From Pseudomonadota bacterium (GTDB taxonomy: Bacteria; Pseudomonadota; Gammaproteobacteria; Burkholderiales; Rhodocyclaceae), in assembly GCA_029776255.1 (NCBI GenBank), contig JAKOTN010000109.1, positions 41,685 through 105,684 on the forward strand: DNA of 64,000 nucleotides, written 5' to 3'. A program made the position numbers and the translations under genes. A model generated the notes under the pieces. That model was not told the DNA's origin. It did not search any database and saw only the letters and a list, made by a program, of their open reading frames with translations. Shown in pieces: positions 1-8,942 of the stretch (position 1 is the stretch's first letter; each line of letters opens with the position of its first letter).

Positions 1-1
1 G

Positions 2-937
2 CGTGTCGGCGGCGAAGGCGATGTGGAAATACTGTTTGAGCACCAGGCTCATCTCGCCGTTTTCGGCCGTGGTCAGCGAACTGTTGAACTCGGGAAATTT
101 TTTCAGCGCGGCGACGCAGGCCTTGATCAGGAAGGCGAGCATGGTGATTTTCAGGCCGGACTTCTCGTTTTCCCGATTCGTCGCCACCCGGAAGGCTTCG
201 AGATCGGTGATGTCGGCGTCTTCGTGGTAGGTGACGGCCGGAATCATCACCCAGTTGCGGGCCAGATTCTGGGCGGAGATTTTCTTGATCCGCGCCAGCG
301 GCTTGATCTCCACCGGGCCGAATTTGGCGAAATCGACTTTCGGCCACGGCAGAAGATCCAGCCCCCCGCCGAGCGACGCGGCGGCGGTGGCCGGCGTGGC
401 GGTGAGCACGCCCTTGACGTAGGCGACCACGTCCTCCTTGACGATGCGTCCTTTCGGTCCGGTTGGCGTGACACGACCGAGATCGACGCCGAGTTCGCGC
501 GCCAGCAGGCGCACCGACGGACTGGCGTGCGCTTTCGCGCCCAGCGGCGGAACCGCCGGCAGGGGCGCGGGCGGCGGCGCGGCGACCGCCGTCGCGGCCG
601 GGACGGCTGGCGCAACGGACGCCGCCACCGGCGCGGGGCTTGCCGTGGGCGCCGGTGCCGCCGCCGCTTGTGCGGGCGCCGCGTCCGTTGCCGACGCCGA
701 CGCTTCGACGATCACGACGACGGCGCCTTCGGAGACCTTGTCGCCGAGTCGCACGCGGATTTCCTTGACCGTGCCGGCGGCCGAGGACGGCACGTCCATG
801 GTCGCCTTGTCGGATTCCAGCGTTACCAGCGCATCGTCAACCTTGACGGTTTCGCCCGGCTTGACGCAGATGTCGATGACCGGCACGTCGTGGTAATCGC
901 CGATGTCGGGGACTTTTACTTCGATCAATTGACTCAT
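2..937 (-). CDS. aceF: Dihydrolipoamide acetyltransferase, E2 of pyruvate dehydrogenase (3' end cut by window)
   Basis: E2 core of the pyruvate dehydrogenase complex; it transfers acetyl groups from lipoyl-lysine to CoA. The first 312 residues are visible. Residues 1-77 are one lipoyl domain with the lipoylation motif DKATMD. A long Ala/Pro linker follows (about 78-130), then a peripheral subunit-binding domain (SPSVRLLARELGVDLGRV, with GPKGRIVKEDV), then the start of the catalytic acyltransferase domain. Only one lipoyl domain is present, whereas E. coli AceF has three. The catalytic HxxxD lies beyond the window edge. The start is the ATG at 935-937, preceded by AAGGGAGA, and lies 12 nt after the aceE stop, so aceE-aceF form one operon. 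Family assignment is secure. Confidence 0.95.
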   Translation of the reverse strand, partial: MSQLIEVKVPDIGDYHDVPVIDICVKPGETVKVDDALVTLESDKATMDVPSSAAGTVKEIRVRLGDKVSEGAVVVIVEASASATDAAPAQAAAAPAPTASPAPVAASVAPAVPAATAVAAPPPAPLPAVPPLGAKAHASPSVRLLARELGVDLGRVTPTGPKGRIVKEDVVAYVKGVLTATPATAAASLGGGLDLLPWPKVDFAKFGPVEIKPLARIKKISAQNLARNWVMIPAVTYHEDADITDLEAFRVATNRENEKSGLKITMLAFLIKACVAALKKFPEFNSSLTTAENGEMSLVLKQYFHIAFAADT

Positions 938-949
938 CAGTCGTCTCCC

Positions 950-3643
950 TTAAACCGTCGTCGGGTTGGGTTTGTTCACGTCGATGCCGTAGCGGGCGAT
1001 CGCCTCGGCGACCTTGCCGCGATCGATCGTTCCGTCGTCGGCCAGGGCTTTCAGCGCGGCGACGGTCACCCAGCGGCGGTCGACCTCGAAGAAATGACGC
1101 AGTTGCTCGCGCGTGTCCGAGCGGCCGAAGCCGTCGGTGCCCAGCGTCACGTAGCGACGGTTGATGAAGGGGCGAATCTGCTCGGCGAACATCCGCACGT
1201 AATCGGTGGCGGCGATCACCGGGCCACGGGTGTCGCCCAGGCAGTTTTCGACATGCGAAACCCGCGGCTTGGCCAGCGGATTGAGCAGGTTCCAGCGCTG
1301 CGCGTCGTTGCCGTCGCGCGCCAGTTCGGTGAAGCTCGGGCAGCCCCACAGGTCGGCGTCCACGCCCCAGTCGTTCTTGAGCATGTCGGCGGCGAAGATG
1401 ACTTCGCGGAAGATCGTTCCCGAGCCGAGCAGTTGCACGCGCGGCGCCGGCGGGTTGCTGTCCGACGACTGGCCGCGCCGCAGCAGGTACATGCCCTTGA
1501 GAATCTCGCTTTCGGCGCCGGCCGGCAGTTCGGGATGCTCGTAGTTCTCGTTCATCACCGTGATGTAGTAGAAGACATCTTCCTGCTCCTGATACATCCG
1601 GCGCATGCCTTCGCGCATGATCACCGCGACCTCGAACGAGAAGGTGGGGTCGTAGCTCAGGCAGTTGGGGATCAGGCTGGAGAGAACCAGCGAGTGGCCG
1701 TCTTCGTGTTGCAGGCCCTCGCCGTTGAGCGTCGTGCGGCCGGCGGTGCCGCCGATCAGGAAACCGCGGGCGCGCTGGTCGGCCGCCGCCCAGCAAAGGT
1801 CCATGGTGCGCTGCAGGCCGAACATCGAATAGCAGATGTAGAAGGGAATCATCTGCACGCCGTGCACCGAATAGGCGGTGGCGGCGGCGATCCAGTCGCT
1901 CATCGCGCCGGCTTCGTTGATGCCTTCCTGCAGCACCTGCCCGTCGATCGACTCCTTGTAGAACATCAACTGGTCGTGGTCTTCGGGGACGTATTTCTGG
2001 CCCTGCTGGTTCCAGATGCCGATCTGGCGGAACAGCCCTTCCATGCCGAAGGTGCGCGATTCGTCGGGGACGATGGGCACCACGTGCCGGCCGACCTTCT
2101 TGTCCTTGAGCAGAATGTTCAGGAAGCGGACGATGGCCATCGTCGTCGATACTTCGCGACCCTCGCCCGAGGCTTTCAGCAACGCTTCGAAGGCGGAGAG
2201 TTCGGGGATTTCAAGCGCGGCGGCGGTGCGCCGGCGTTTGGGCAGGTAGCCGCCGAGGTCCATCCGGCGCTGCCGCATGTAATTCAGTTCGGCGGAACCT
2301 TCCTCGAACTTCAGGTACGGCAGTTCCTCGATCTGGTCGTCGCGCACCGGCAGGTTGAAACGGTCGCGGAAACGCTTGATCGCGTCGTAATCGAGTTTCT
2401 TTTGCTGGTGCGAAATGTTCATCGCCTCGCCGGCTTGCCCCATGCCGAAACCCTTGATGGTCTTGGCCAGCACCAGCGTCGGCTGACCCTGGTGTTCGAA
2501 GGCGCTCTTGTAGGCGCTGTAGATCTTGAAAATGTCGTGCCCGCCGCGATTGAGCGACCAGACCTGATCGTCGGTCCAGTCGGCGACCAGCTCCTTCAGT
2601 TCGGGGGTGTTGAAGAAAAACTCGCGAACGTAGGCGCCGTCCTTGGCCTTGAAGGTTTGGTACTCGCCGTCGACGGCTTCCATCATCCGCCTTTTTAGGA
2701 TGCCCTTCTTGTCGCGCAGGAACAGGGTGTCCCAGTTGGTGCCCCAAACCATCTTGATCACGTTCCAGCCGGCGCCGCGGAAGGTGCCTTCGAGTTCCTG
2801 GATGATCTTGCCGTTGCCGCGCACCGGGCCGTCCAGACGTTGCAGGTTGCAGTTGATGACGAAGATCAGGTTGTCCAGTTTCTCGCGCGCGGCCATGCCG
2901 ATCGCGCCCAGCGACTCGACCTCGTCGGTCTCGCCGTCGCCAAGGAAGGCCCAGACCTTGCGGTCGCCGGCCTGGATGAATCCCCGGCTGTCGAGGTACT
3001 TCATGAAACGTGCCTGATAAATGGCCTGGATCGGTCCCAGGCCCATCGACACGGTCGGGAATTGCCAGAAATCGGGCATCAGCCACGGGTGCGGGTAGGA
3101 CGAGATGCCCTTGCCGTCGACTTCCTGGCGGAAGTTGTTCATCTGCTCGTCGGTCAGCCGGCCGAGCAGGTGCGCGCGCGCATACACGCCGGGAACCGAG
3201 TGGCCCTGGAAGAAGATCAGATCGCCGCCGTGATTTTCCGTCGGCGCGCGCCAGAACCACGAGAAGCCGACATCGTAGAGCGTGGCGGCCGAGGCGAAGG
3301 AGGCGATGTGGCCACCGACGTTGCTGTCGCGGTTGGCGCGCACCACCATCGCCATCGAATTCCAGCGAATGTAGTTGTGGATGCGGATTTCCATGTCGGC
3401 GTTGCCCGGATACTTGGGCTGCTGCTCGACGGGAATGGTGTTGATGTATTCGGTGGTGGCGCTGTAAGGAATGTCGATGCCTTCCTGCCGGGCCTGACCG
3501 ATCAGGCCTTGAATGAGGAAATGCGCGCGCTCGGCGCCCTCCTTCTCGATGACGCCGCTCAGCGCGTCGTGCCACTCCTGGGTTTCTTGCGGGTCCGCAT
3601 CGCCGATGCTGGCCGACAGCGCATTTTCGGGCAGAGTTGCCAT
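950..3643 (-). CDS. aceE: Pyruvate dehydrogenase E1 component, homodimeric type
   Basis: Thiamine-diphosphate enzyme that decarboxylates pyruvate and acetylates the lipoyl group of AceF. The 897-residue length is normal for the homodimeric E1 of Gram-negative bacteria. The TPP/Mg motif is visible as GDGETDE followed about 30 residues later by NCN (WAFLGDGETDEVE ... VINCNLQRLDGPVRG). The C-terminal part carries the conserved TAGRTTLNGEGLQHEDGHS segment. The start is the ATG at 3641-3643 (MATLPENALS) with AGGAG upstream. The frame stays open a further 100 codons upstream, but that extension is not family-like and would run through the promoter. First gene of the aceE-aceF operon. Confidence 0.97.
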   Translation of the reverse strand: MATLPENALSASIGDADPQETQEWHDALSGVIEKEGAERAHFLIQGLIGQARQEGIDIPYSATTEYINTIPVEQQPKYPGNADMEIRIHNYIRWNSMAMVVRANRDSNVGGHIASFASAATLYDVGFSWFWRAPTENHGGDLIFFQGHSVPGVYARAHLLGRLTDEQMNNFRQEVDGKGISSYPHPWLMPDFWQFPTVSMGLGPIQAIYQARFMKYLDSRGFIQAGDRKVWAFLGDGETDEVESLGAIGMAAREKLDNLIFVINCNLQRLDGPVRGNGKIIQELEGTFRGAGWNVIKMVWGTNWDTLFLRDKKGILKRRMMEAVDGEYQTFKAKDGAYVREFFFNTPELKELVADWTDDQVWSLNRGGHDIFKIYSAYKSAFEHQGQPTLVLAKTIKGFGMGQAGEAMNISHQQKKLDYDAIKRFRDRFNLPVRDDQIEELPYLKFEEGSAELNYMRQRRMDLGGYLPKRRRTAAALEIPELSAFEALLKASGEGREVSTTMAIVRFLNILLKDKKVGRHVVPIVPDESRTFGMEGLFRQIGIWNQQGQKYVPEDHDQLMFYKESIDGQVLQEGINEAGAMSDWIAAATAYSVHGVQMIPFYICYSMFGLQRTMDLCWAAADQRARGFLIGGTAGRTTLNGEGLQHEDGHSLVLSSLIPNCLSYDPTFSFEVAVIMREGMRRMYQEQEDVFYYITVMNENYEHPELPAGAESEILKGMYLLRRGQSSDSNPPAPRVQLLGSGTIFREVIFAADMLKNDWGVDADLWGCPSFTELARDGNDAQRWNLLNPLAKPRVSHVENCLGDTRGPVIAATDYVRMFAEQIRPFINRRYVTLGTDGFGRSDTREQLRHFFEVDRRWVTVAALKALADDGTIDRGKVAEAIARYGIDVNKPNPTTV

Positions 3644-3773
3644 GAATTTCTCCTGGTCTTCTGAATTGGGTGGGGTAACAAACCTTGTTTTACTGTCCGA
3701 CTGGACTGACGGCAGGCGGGCAGGATAATACGGCACGACAATGCACGGTACCGCAGCGCAACATTTTTGCCGG

Positions 3774-3802
3774 ATTGTAAAATATGTTTTTACATTGTGC
3801 AA
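3774..3802 (-). promoter_or_regulatory. aceEF promoter with an inverted repeat in the spacer
   Basis: On the minus strand TTGCAC (3797-3802) and TACAAT (3774-3779) are separated by exactly 17 nt, a good sigma-70 layout about 130 nt upstream of aceE. The spacer and -10 contain a perfect inverted repeat, TGTAAAA-N5-TTTTACA (3776-3794), in a markedly AT-rich patch. A repressor bound here would block the promoter. The repeat does not look like the E. coli PdhR site (TGGT-N3-ACCA), so the regulator is unknown. Confidence 0.6.
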
Positions 3803-3848
3803 TACGCCGCCATTTTCAGTGCGCCATGCGCCGGCGGAGGCCGCGCGC

Positions 3849-4823
3849 ATGGCGGAGGAAGGCCGGAGGTTAGGATTGAGCGAACAAGCGAATGACACGG
3901 CGGACGACCGCGCACGGCGCCGGCGGCGGATCGTCTTCGACATGGAAACCCGCGACCCGGACGATGCGCTGACGCTTTGCCTGCTGGCCAGTCATCCGCG
4001 CGTCGACCTACTGGCGGTCACCCTGACGCCGGGTACGGCGGCGCAGGTCGGCATCGTTCGGGAAATCCTGCGCCGCCTGGAAAAGCGTCCGCCGATCGGC
4101 GCCCGTCATCCCGGCAGTCCGGCCGACGCGGTATCGCCGTTTCACGCCGACTGGCTGGGCCGCGTCGCGCCGGCGGACGCCGACGCGCCGGCGCACGCGC
4201 TGCTCGCCGAGACGCTGCGCGCCTTCCCGGATTGCACCTTGCTCACCGGCGCGCCCCTGCACAACCTGCGCCTGCTGCTGCGCCTTCACCCCGACGCGCG
4301 GCTCGGACGCTGGGTGGCGCAGGGCGGTTTCGCCGGCGACAATCTGGTGGAGCCGGCGGATCGGCTGGCCAAATTCGCCGGCCGCACGCGTTGCGAGTCC
4401 TACAATTTCGGACATGACGTCAAGGGAACGCTCGCGGCCCTGAGCAGCCGGCACATCGCCGAGCGTTGGCTGGTCGGCAAGAATGTCACCCATGGCGTGG
4501 CCTGGGATGCCGCGCTGCACCAAGCGTTGGCCGGGCAGACATCCGCCTCGCCCGGTCTCGCCCTGGCGCATGCGGCGATGCGCCTCTATCTTGCCCGGCA
4601 GCCGGCGGGTAAACTGCTGCACGATCCCTTGGCGGCCGTCGCCGCCATCGACCCGGCGGCCTTCACCTGGCGCGAGGCGACGGTGACGCGGCGCGAGGGC
4701 CAATGGGAATCGCTGCCGGGCCGTGGCACGCGGACCTTCGTCGCCGTGGCCATCGATCGCCGGCGGGTGCTCGCCACCCTCTTTTTCCCGGCGACGCCAG
4801 CCGAACCGGAGTCACGCGCATGA
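3849..4823 (+). CDS. Nucleoside hydrolase-like protein (IunH family, divergent)
   Basis: 324-residue protein related to inosine/uridine-preferring nucleoside hydrolases, which cleave N-glycosidic bonds of ribonucleosides using a Ca2+ held by clustered Asp residues. The N-terminal metal motif reads FDMETRDPDDALTL instead of the usual DxDPGxDDA; DPDDA keeps the Asp pair, but the leading DxD is altered to DMET-R-D. Downstream, LLAVTLTPGTAAQVGIVREIL and NFGHDVKGT fit the fold. The start is the ATG at 3849 with GGAGG 8 nt upstream; a TTG at 3876, also with GGAGG 6 nt upstream, is the alternative. The stop overlaps the next gene by 4 nt, implying translational coupling. Substrate unknown. It is transcribed divergently from aceE. 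Confidence 0.75.
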   Translation: MAEEGRRLGLSEQANDTADDRARRRRRIVFDMETRDPDDALTLCLLASHPRVDLLAVTLTPGTAAQVGIVREILRRLEKRPPIGARHPGSPADAVSPFHADWLGRVAPADADAPAHALLAETLRAFPDCTLLTGAPLHNLRLLLRLHPDARLGRWVAQGGFAGDNLVEPADRLAKFAGRTRCESYNFGHDVKGTLAALSSRHIAERWLVGKNVTHGVAWDAALHQALAGQTSASPGLALAHAAMRLYLARQPAGKLLHDPLAAVAAIDPAAFTWREATVTRREGQWESLPGRGTRTFVAVAIDRRRVLATLFFPATPAEPESRA

Positions 4824-5158
4824 ATTTCCGCAGCTATATCTACGCCACTGTCGACGGCTGTGTCGACCGCGAGGCCACGCTGACGATCGTGAACGCCATC
4901 GCCGATCGCCTGGCCGCCATCGCCGCCCGCAACCCGGCGCTCGGTTGGCAGGTCATTCCCCTGGTCGAGCCGGAGGATTTCGACGATTTCGACGTCGACG
5001 CGCGGTTGCTGGCGCCGGTCACCGGCGGACGGTTGCCGGCGATCAACGTCAATCTGTCCTTCGATATCGACCGCTGCGCGGACGGCGACCCCGAGATCGA
5101 CGCGCTGCTGGCGGCGCACGGAATGGTGCTGCTGGCGCGTATTCCGGCCGACGATTGA
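4820..5158 (+). CDS. Conserved-looking hypothetical protein, 112 aa
   Basis: Small acidic cytoplasmic protein with no signal peptide or membrane segment. The ATG at 4820 overlaps the stop of the nucleoside hydrolase gene (ATGA), so the two are almost certainly co-translated. The sequence contains MNFRSYIYATVDGCVDREATL, an acidic stretch EDFDDFDVDARLLAP and a C-terminal IDALLAAHGMVLLARIPADD. I do not recognise the family. The coupling suggests a partner or chaperone role for the hydrolase, but this is inference only. It converges with the 1245-residue DUF4157 gene, whose stop is 21 nt away. Confidence 0.75.
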   Translation: MNFRSYIYATVDGCVDREATLTIVNAIADRLAAIAARNPALGWQVIPLVEPEDFDDFDVDARLLAPVTGGRLPAINVNLSFDIDRCADGDPEIDALLAAHGMVLLARIPADD

Positions 5159-5179
5159 CGGGATCGACGCCCGGCGCGT

Positions 5180-8100
5180 TCAGGGCGTCGCCGGGCTTGC
5201 CGGTGTGGTTGGCGTGGTGGGCGCCGTTGAAGCCGCCGGCGGCAGCAGCAGGCGAATCAGCACGTCGCGGGTCGTCTCGCCCGGCCGCGGGTATTCCACG
5301 CGTGTGATCCGGCCGGCGCTGTCGAAAAGGGTGATCGGCTCGCGGCTGCCCGGGGTGTAGACGATTTGCATGTCGTCGCCGAGAACCAGTCGCACCTGCC
5401 GCTGGTCGCTGTGCAACTGGCTGCCGCCGGGGCTGCGCGGATTGGCCTGGCCGCGCAAGTCGCCCATCGTGCCGCCGGCCCGGAAGCCGAGGGTTTCGCG
5501 CAGCCAATGGGTGTGAAAGTCAACGCCGCCGTTGCCGTCCCGGCGCGCCAGCGGTCCCAACACATCGTCGCGGAGCGCGGCGGCGGTGGTGCCGCCCATG
5601 TAGGAGTCGACGATGGCGATGCGCCGCGCGCCGCCATCGATCAGGCGCTGGAACTCGGCCTGCATTTTCGGGCCGTCGAACTTTTCGCCGGCCGGCGTCT
5701 TGTGTACCGGCATGTGCAGCACTCGCCGGGCCAGCACCGGATCGCCGGCGGCGATGACATCGGCGAGAAAGGCGCCGCCCTGTTCCATGCCGACGATCGC
5801 GTCCGGGTTCTCGCCGCGCAATTGCGCGATCAGTTCGCCGAACGCCCGCTGATTCTCGGCCAGCACGCTGTCGAGAACGAAACCTTCCAGCTCGCCCGGC
5901 GCCTGTCCGTGCGGCGTGCGCAAGCTGCCGATCACGCCCTGCCGGTCGGCGCGGCTGGCGTTGGGGGTGTCGAGAACACGCGCCAGTTCGGCGAGACGGG
6001 CGGCCAACTCGGGGGACACCGCGCGCTCGACGAACAGCAGCGGCGCGTCGCCCTTGAATTCGGCGACGACGGTGCGCCGGCCGCTGGCGTCGACCGATTG
6101 GCTGACCCTGCCGCCCAAGGCCGTCAGCCGCTCCACCAACGGCGGCGTGGCGCCCATCTCGTAGCTGTAAAGATTGGCGCCGCCGGCCCGCCGCAAACCC
6201 ACCCGTTCGGGCAGATCCAGCGAGCGGCTGAGCAGATCGCCGCCGACCGCCGCCGCGTCGATGGCGCGGTCGGCCAGGGCGGTGCGCAATTCGGCGATGC
6301 CGATGCTCGAATCGGCCTTGGCTTCCTCGATCAGATCGTGCAGGCGGGTGTCGAGATCCTCGGCTTCCGTGCGCAGGGCGTCGACCACCGCCGCGTCGTC
6401 GCCCCGGCCGGCGGCCAGTTCGCTGCGCAGACGGTTGGTCAGGCGCGTGCGCGCGATCTCGATCGTCGCCAGCCGCAAGCCGTAGCGGGCGTTGAAGTTT
6501 TCCAGCGCCCGCAGTTGCTGGCGACCGCGAATGGCGCGGACCACCGTTCCCGAGGCGGCGGCAACGCCGGCCAGCATGATCAGATTGTCGACCGACATCT
6601 TGGCGATTTCTTCGCCGTTCGGCCAGCGTCCCTGTTCCAGACGGAAATGCACGGCGCCCCAGCCGCTCAGCACGACGTAAGAGGCGGAATGGGTGGCCAC
6701 GCCGGTCAGCGCGCCCAGGCCGCGAGCGGACAACGCCGTCTTGATGCCCGCGCCCATCCCGCGCAGCAGTCCGAACAGACCGATGTTGAGCGCCAATTCG
6801 ACCAGCAAGGGCGTGCGCGAGGGCGGCGCCATGATTCCGGTCAGCGTGCGGCTGACGGCGGTGAAGGTCAGCGCCTCCAGGGCCACCGCGCCGGCGGCGG
6901 CCATCCCCGCCACTTCCGGCCCGAAGACCAGCGCGCCGACGCCGGCGGAGGCCATCGCCGCGACCAAGGTCACGCTCAGCCCGAAGAGCATCGTCGAGGC
7001 GCCGATGAACGCCGGAATGGCCCGGTAGAACCGTTCGACGGCCGGATCGTTGCGATGCCGCTCCAGGCGCGCGTGCAGATCGGCGGCGTTGCCGGCCATC
7101 GCCGCGTCGCGCATCGCCCGGCAACGCTCGCGGATGGCGCGGAAATCGTCCTTGCCGATCAGGCTGCCGCCAAGGGCCAGCGCCTCGTAGGCGCGCAAGG
7201 CGCGTTCCCATTCGCCGACCGCCGCGATGCTGTCCTGCAACAGGCGCGACTCTTTCTCGAAAGCGCTCTGGCGGTCGGTGAGATTGGCTTCGCCCTGCTC
7301 GCGGGCCGTCGCCAGCGCGCGGGCCTCGGTTTCGAAAACGTTCAGCCGGTCGCGAATCCAGCGCACCCAGGCCACCATCTCGCCGCTCGAACCTTCGGTT
7401 TGCGGGCGTTTTTCCAGGATTCCCAGGTCGACCTCGGTCAGGGCGCGCGGCAAGGCGGTGGCGCTGGCCTCGGCCACCGAGAGCTTTTCCAGCGCGTCGT
7501 CGGTCAGCGCCGCGCGCAAAGCGGCCAGCCAATGGCCGCGCACCCGCTCGGCGAGCGCGACGTATGCCGGCTGCGCCGCGCCGAGATCCGAACGGGCGCG
7601 GTAATTCTTCAACAGGGTGCCGAGACTGCCCAGATTCCGCGCGCCGCGCTCGCTGATTTCCTGCGCCAGCGTCACCCGCGTCGCCGCCACCGTCGGGTCT
7701 ATCGCCAGCGAGGTCAGCGCCGGCCGCTGGGCGGTGATCTGACCCTCGACGACGGTGATCGCGGCCAGAAGGTCGGCGTCGTCGGCACTGGCCGCGCGCA
7801 GGCGAGCAAGGAGCAGGCTCGCCAGGCGCAGGCGGTCGTCGATTTCGGCGGGACTCAGGCTTGCCGGGATGGCGATGCGCAAGCGCTCGCTCCGACCGCG
7901 CTGCTCGGCGGCGGTCATCAGGTCGCCGGCGCTCTTTTCGCCTTCGACGGCGCCCTCGGCGGAGCGGATCGCCTTGAGCAGCCGCAAGGCTTCGCCCACT
8001 TCGTGACCCGACGGAAAGCCGCCGACCAGTTCGTTCTTCAGGCGCCGCAGCATGGCGCGGCCGGCCTCGCCGCGGGCGAATTCGTCGAGATTGTCGTCGC

Positions 8101-8917
8101 GGGCGCTGCGCACGAAACCGCTGGCCACGTCGTCGCGATCGCCCCAATCGAGCGCATCCATCACCTGGCCGATGTAGGCGTAATGGCCCGCGCCCATCCA
8201 GGCCAGTTCGAACAGGCGCTGGCCCAGCGCGTCCTCGTCGAGATTGCCCCAGGAGGTGTAACTGGCGATCAATTCGGCCGGTGTTTGCAGCGCCGGATGA
8301 CCGGGCGGCAGATCGTCGCGGCGCAGCACGCGCTCGGCGCCGGGCTGGACGGTGTGCGCCAACTCGTGCCCGAGCAAGGCCTGGCCTTGCGTGGTGTGCG
8401 GCCGCGGCGCGCCGGCGGCGAAAGCGATGCGATTGCCGAGGGTGAACGCCCGGGCGCGCAGCGAACGGGCGGCGGCATCGGCGCGCGCGTCGTCATGCAC
8501 GCGGACGCCGCTCAGATCGGCGCCGAGCCGTTGTTCGAAATGACGCTGCAAGGCTTTCGGCAAGGCCGATCCCGGCGCCGCCAGGGCGCGCTCGACCAAC
8601 GGCGGCGCGCCCTCGACCGGCGCGCGCGGTGGCGCCGAGGCGCTTGTTTTTCCGACGTTTTCCCCGCCCGATACGCCACCGCCCGCCGCATGGCCCAGTC
8701 GGCGCGTCAGCGAGGCGGCGGCGCCGGCACAGGCCGCACAGGGGCCGTCGTCGCGGCAAGCCGCGCACGCCAGTCCGTCCGGCGCCGTTTGCGCGGCGAA
8801 CGCGCGCGCCGCCACCTCTTCGCGGTCGGTCGGTCGGCTCGACGACACCGCCTTGCCGGCGTTCTCGCCGCGGCCCTTGCCACCATCCCTGGCGGCGACG
8901 GTGCGTTCGGCGGTCAT
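5180..8917 (-). CDS. DUF4157 (eCIS core) protein with C-terminal phosphoribosyltransferase-like region; candidate cargo
   Basis: 1245 residues. Residues 51-63 hold two Cys pairs (CAAC, CAAC). Residues about 105-191 form a DUF4157 domain with the HELAH zinc-protease-like motif at 184-188. A helical, charged region follows, then a hydrophobic, Gly/Ala-rich region at about 632-792 that could cross or insert in membranes. The C-terminal part (about 1038-1120) reads AIVGMEQGGAFLADVI then IAIVDSYMGGTTAAALRD, which resembles the PRPP-binding loop of type I phosphoribosyltransferases. DUF4157 proteins are strongly linked to eCIS loci and are thought to be cargo or loading proteins. It is the last gene of the eCIS operon, 25 nt after the preceding DUF4157 gene. 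A toxic or ADP/phosphoribosyl-transferring activity is inference. The ATG at 8917 has only a weak ribosome-binding site. Confidence 0.85.
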   Translation of the reverse strand: MTAERTVAARDGGKGRGENAGKAVSSSRPTDREEVAARAFAAQTAPDGLACAACRDDGPCAACAGAAASLTRRLGHAAGGGVSGGENVGKTSASAPPRAPVEGAPPLVERALAAPGSALPKALQRHFEQRLGADLSGVRVHDDARADAAARSLRARAFTLGNRIAFAAGAPRPHTTQGQALLGHELAHTVQPGAERVLRRDDLPPGHPALQTPAELIASYTSWGNLDEDALGQRLFELAWMGAGHYAYIGQVMDALDWGDRDDVASGFVRSARDDNLDEFARGEAGRAMLRRLKNELVGGFPSGHEVGEALRLLKAIRSAEGAVEGEKSAGDLMTAAEQRGRSERLRIAIPASLSPAEIDDRLRLASLLLARLRAASADDADLLAAITVVEGQITAQRPALTSLAIDPTVAATRVTLAQEISERGARNLGSLGTLLKNYRARSDLGAAQPAYVALAERVRGHWLAALRAALTDDALEKLSVAEASATALPRALTEVDLGILEKRPQTEGSSGEMVAWVRWIRDRLNVFETEARALATAREQGEANLTDRQSAFEKESRLLQDSIAAVGEWERALRAYEALALGGSLIGKDDFRAIRERCRAMRDAAMAGNAADLHARLERHRNDPAVERFYRAIPAFIGASTMLFGLSVTLVAAMASAGVGALVFGPEVAGMAAAGAVALEALTFTAVSRTLTGIMAPPSRTPLLVELALNIGLFGLLRGMGAGIKTALSARGLGALTGVATHSASYVVLSGWGAVHFRLEQGRWPNGEEIAKMSVDNLIMLAGVAAASGTVVRAIRGRQQLRALENFNARYGLRLATIEIARTRLTNRLRSELAAGRGDDAAVVDALRTEAEDLDTRLHDLIEEAKADSSIGIAELRTALADRAIDAAAVGGDLLSRSLDLPERVGLRRAGGANLYSYEMGATPPLVERLTALGGRVSQSVDASGRRTVVAEFKGDAPLLFVERAVSPELAARLAELARVLDTPNASRADRQGVIGSLRTPHGQAPGELEGFVLDSVLAENQRAFGELIAQLRGENPDAIVGMEQGGAFLADVIAAGDPVLARRVLHMPVHKTPAGEKFDGPKMQAEFQRLIDGGARRIAIVDSYMGGTTAAALRDDVLGPLARRDGNGGVDFHTHWLRETLGFRAGGTMGDLRGQANPRSPGGSQLHSDQRQVRLVLGDDMQIVYTPGSREPITLFDSAGRITRVEYPRPGETTRDVLIRLLLPPAASTAPTTPTTPASPATP

Positions 8918-8942
8918 GATTGGCTGACGAAAACAACCGGTT

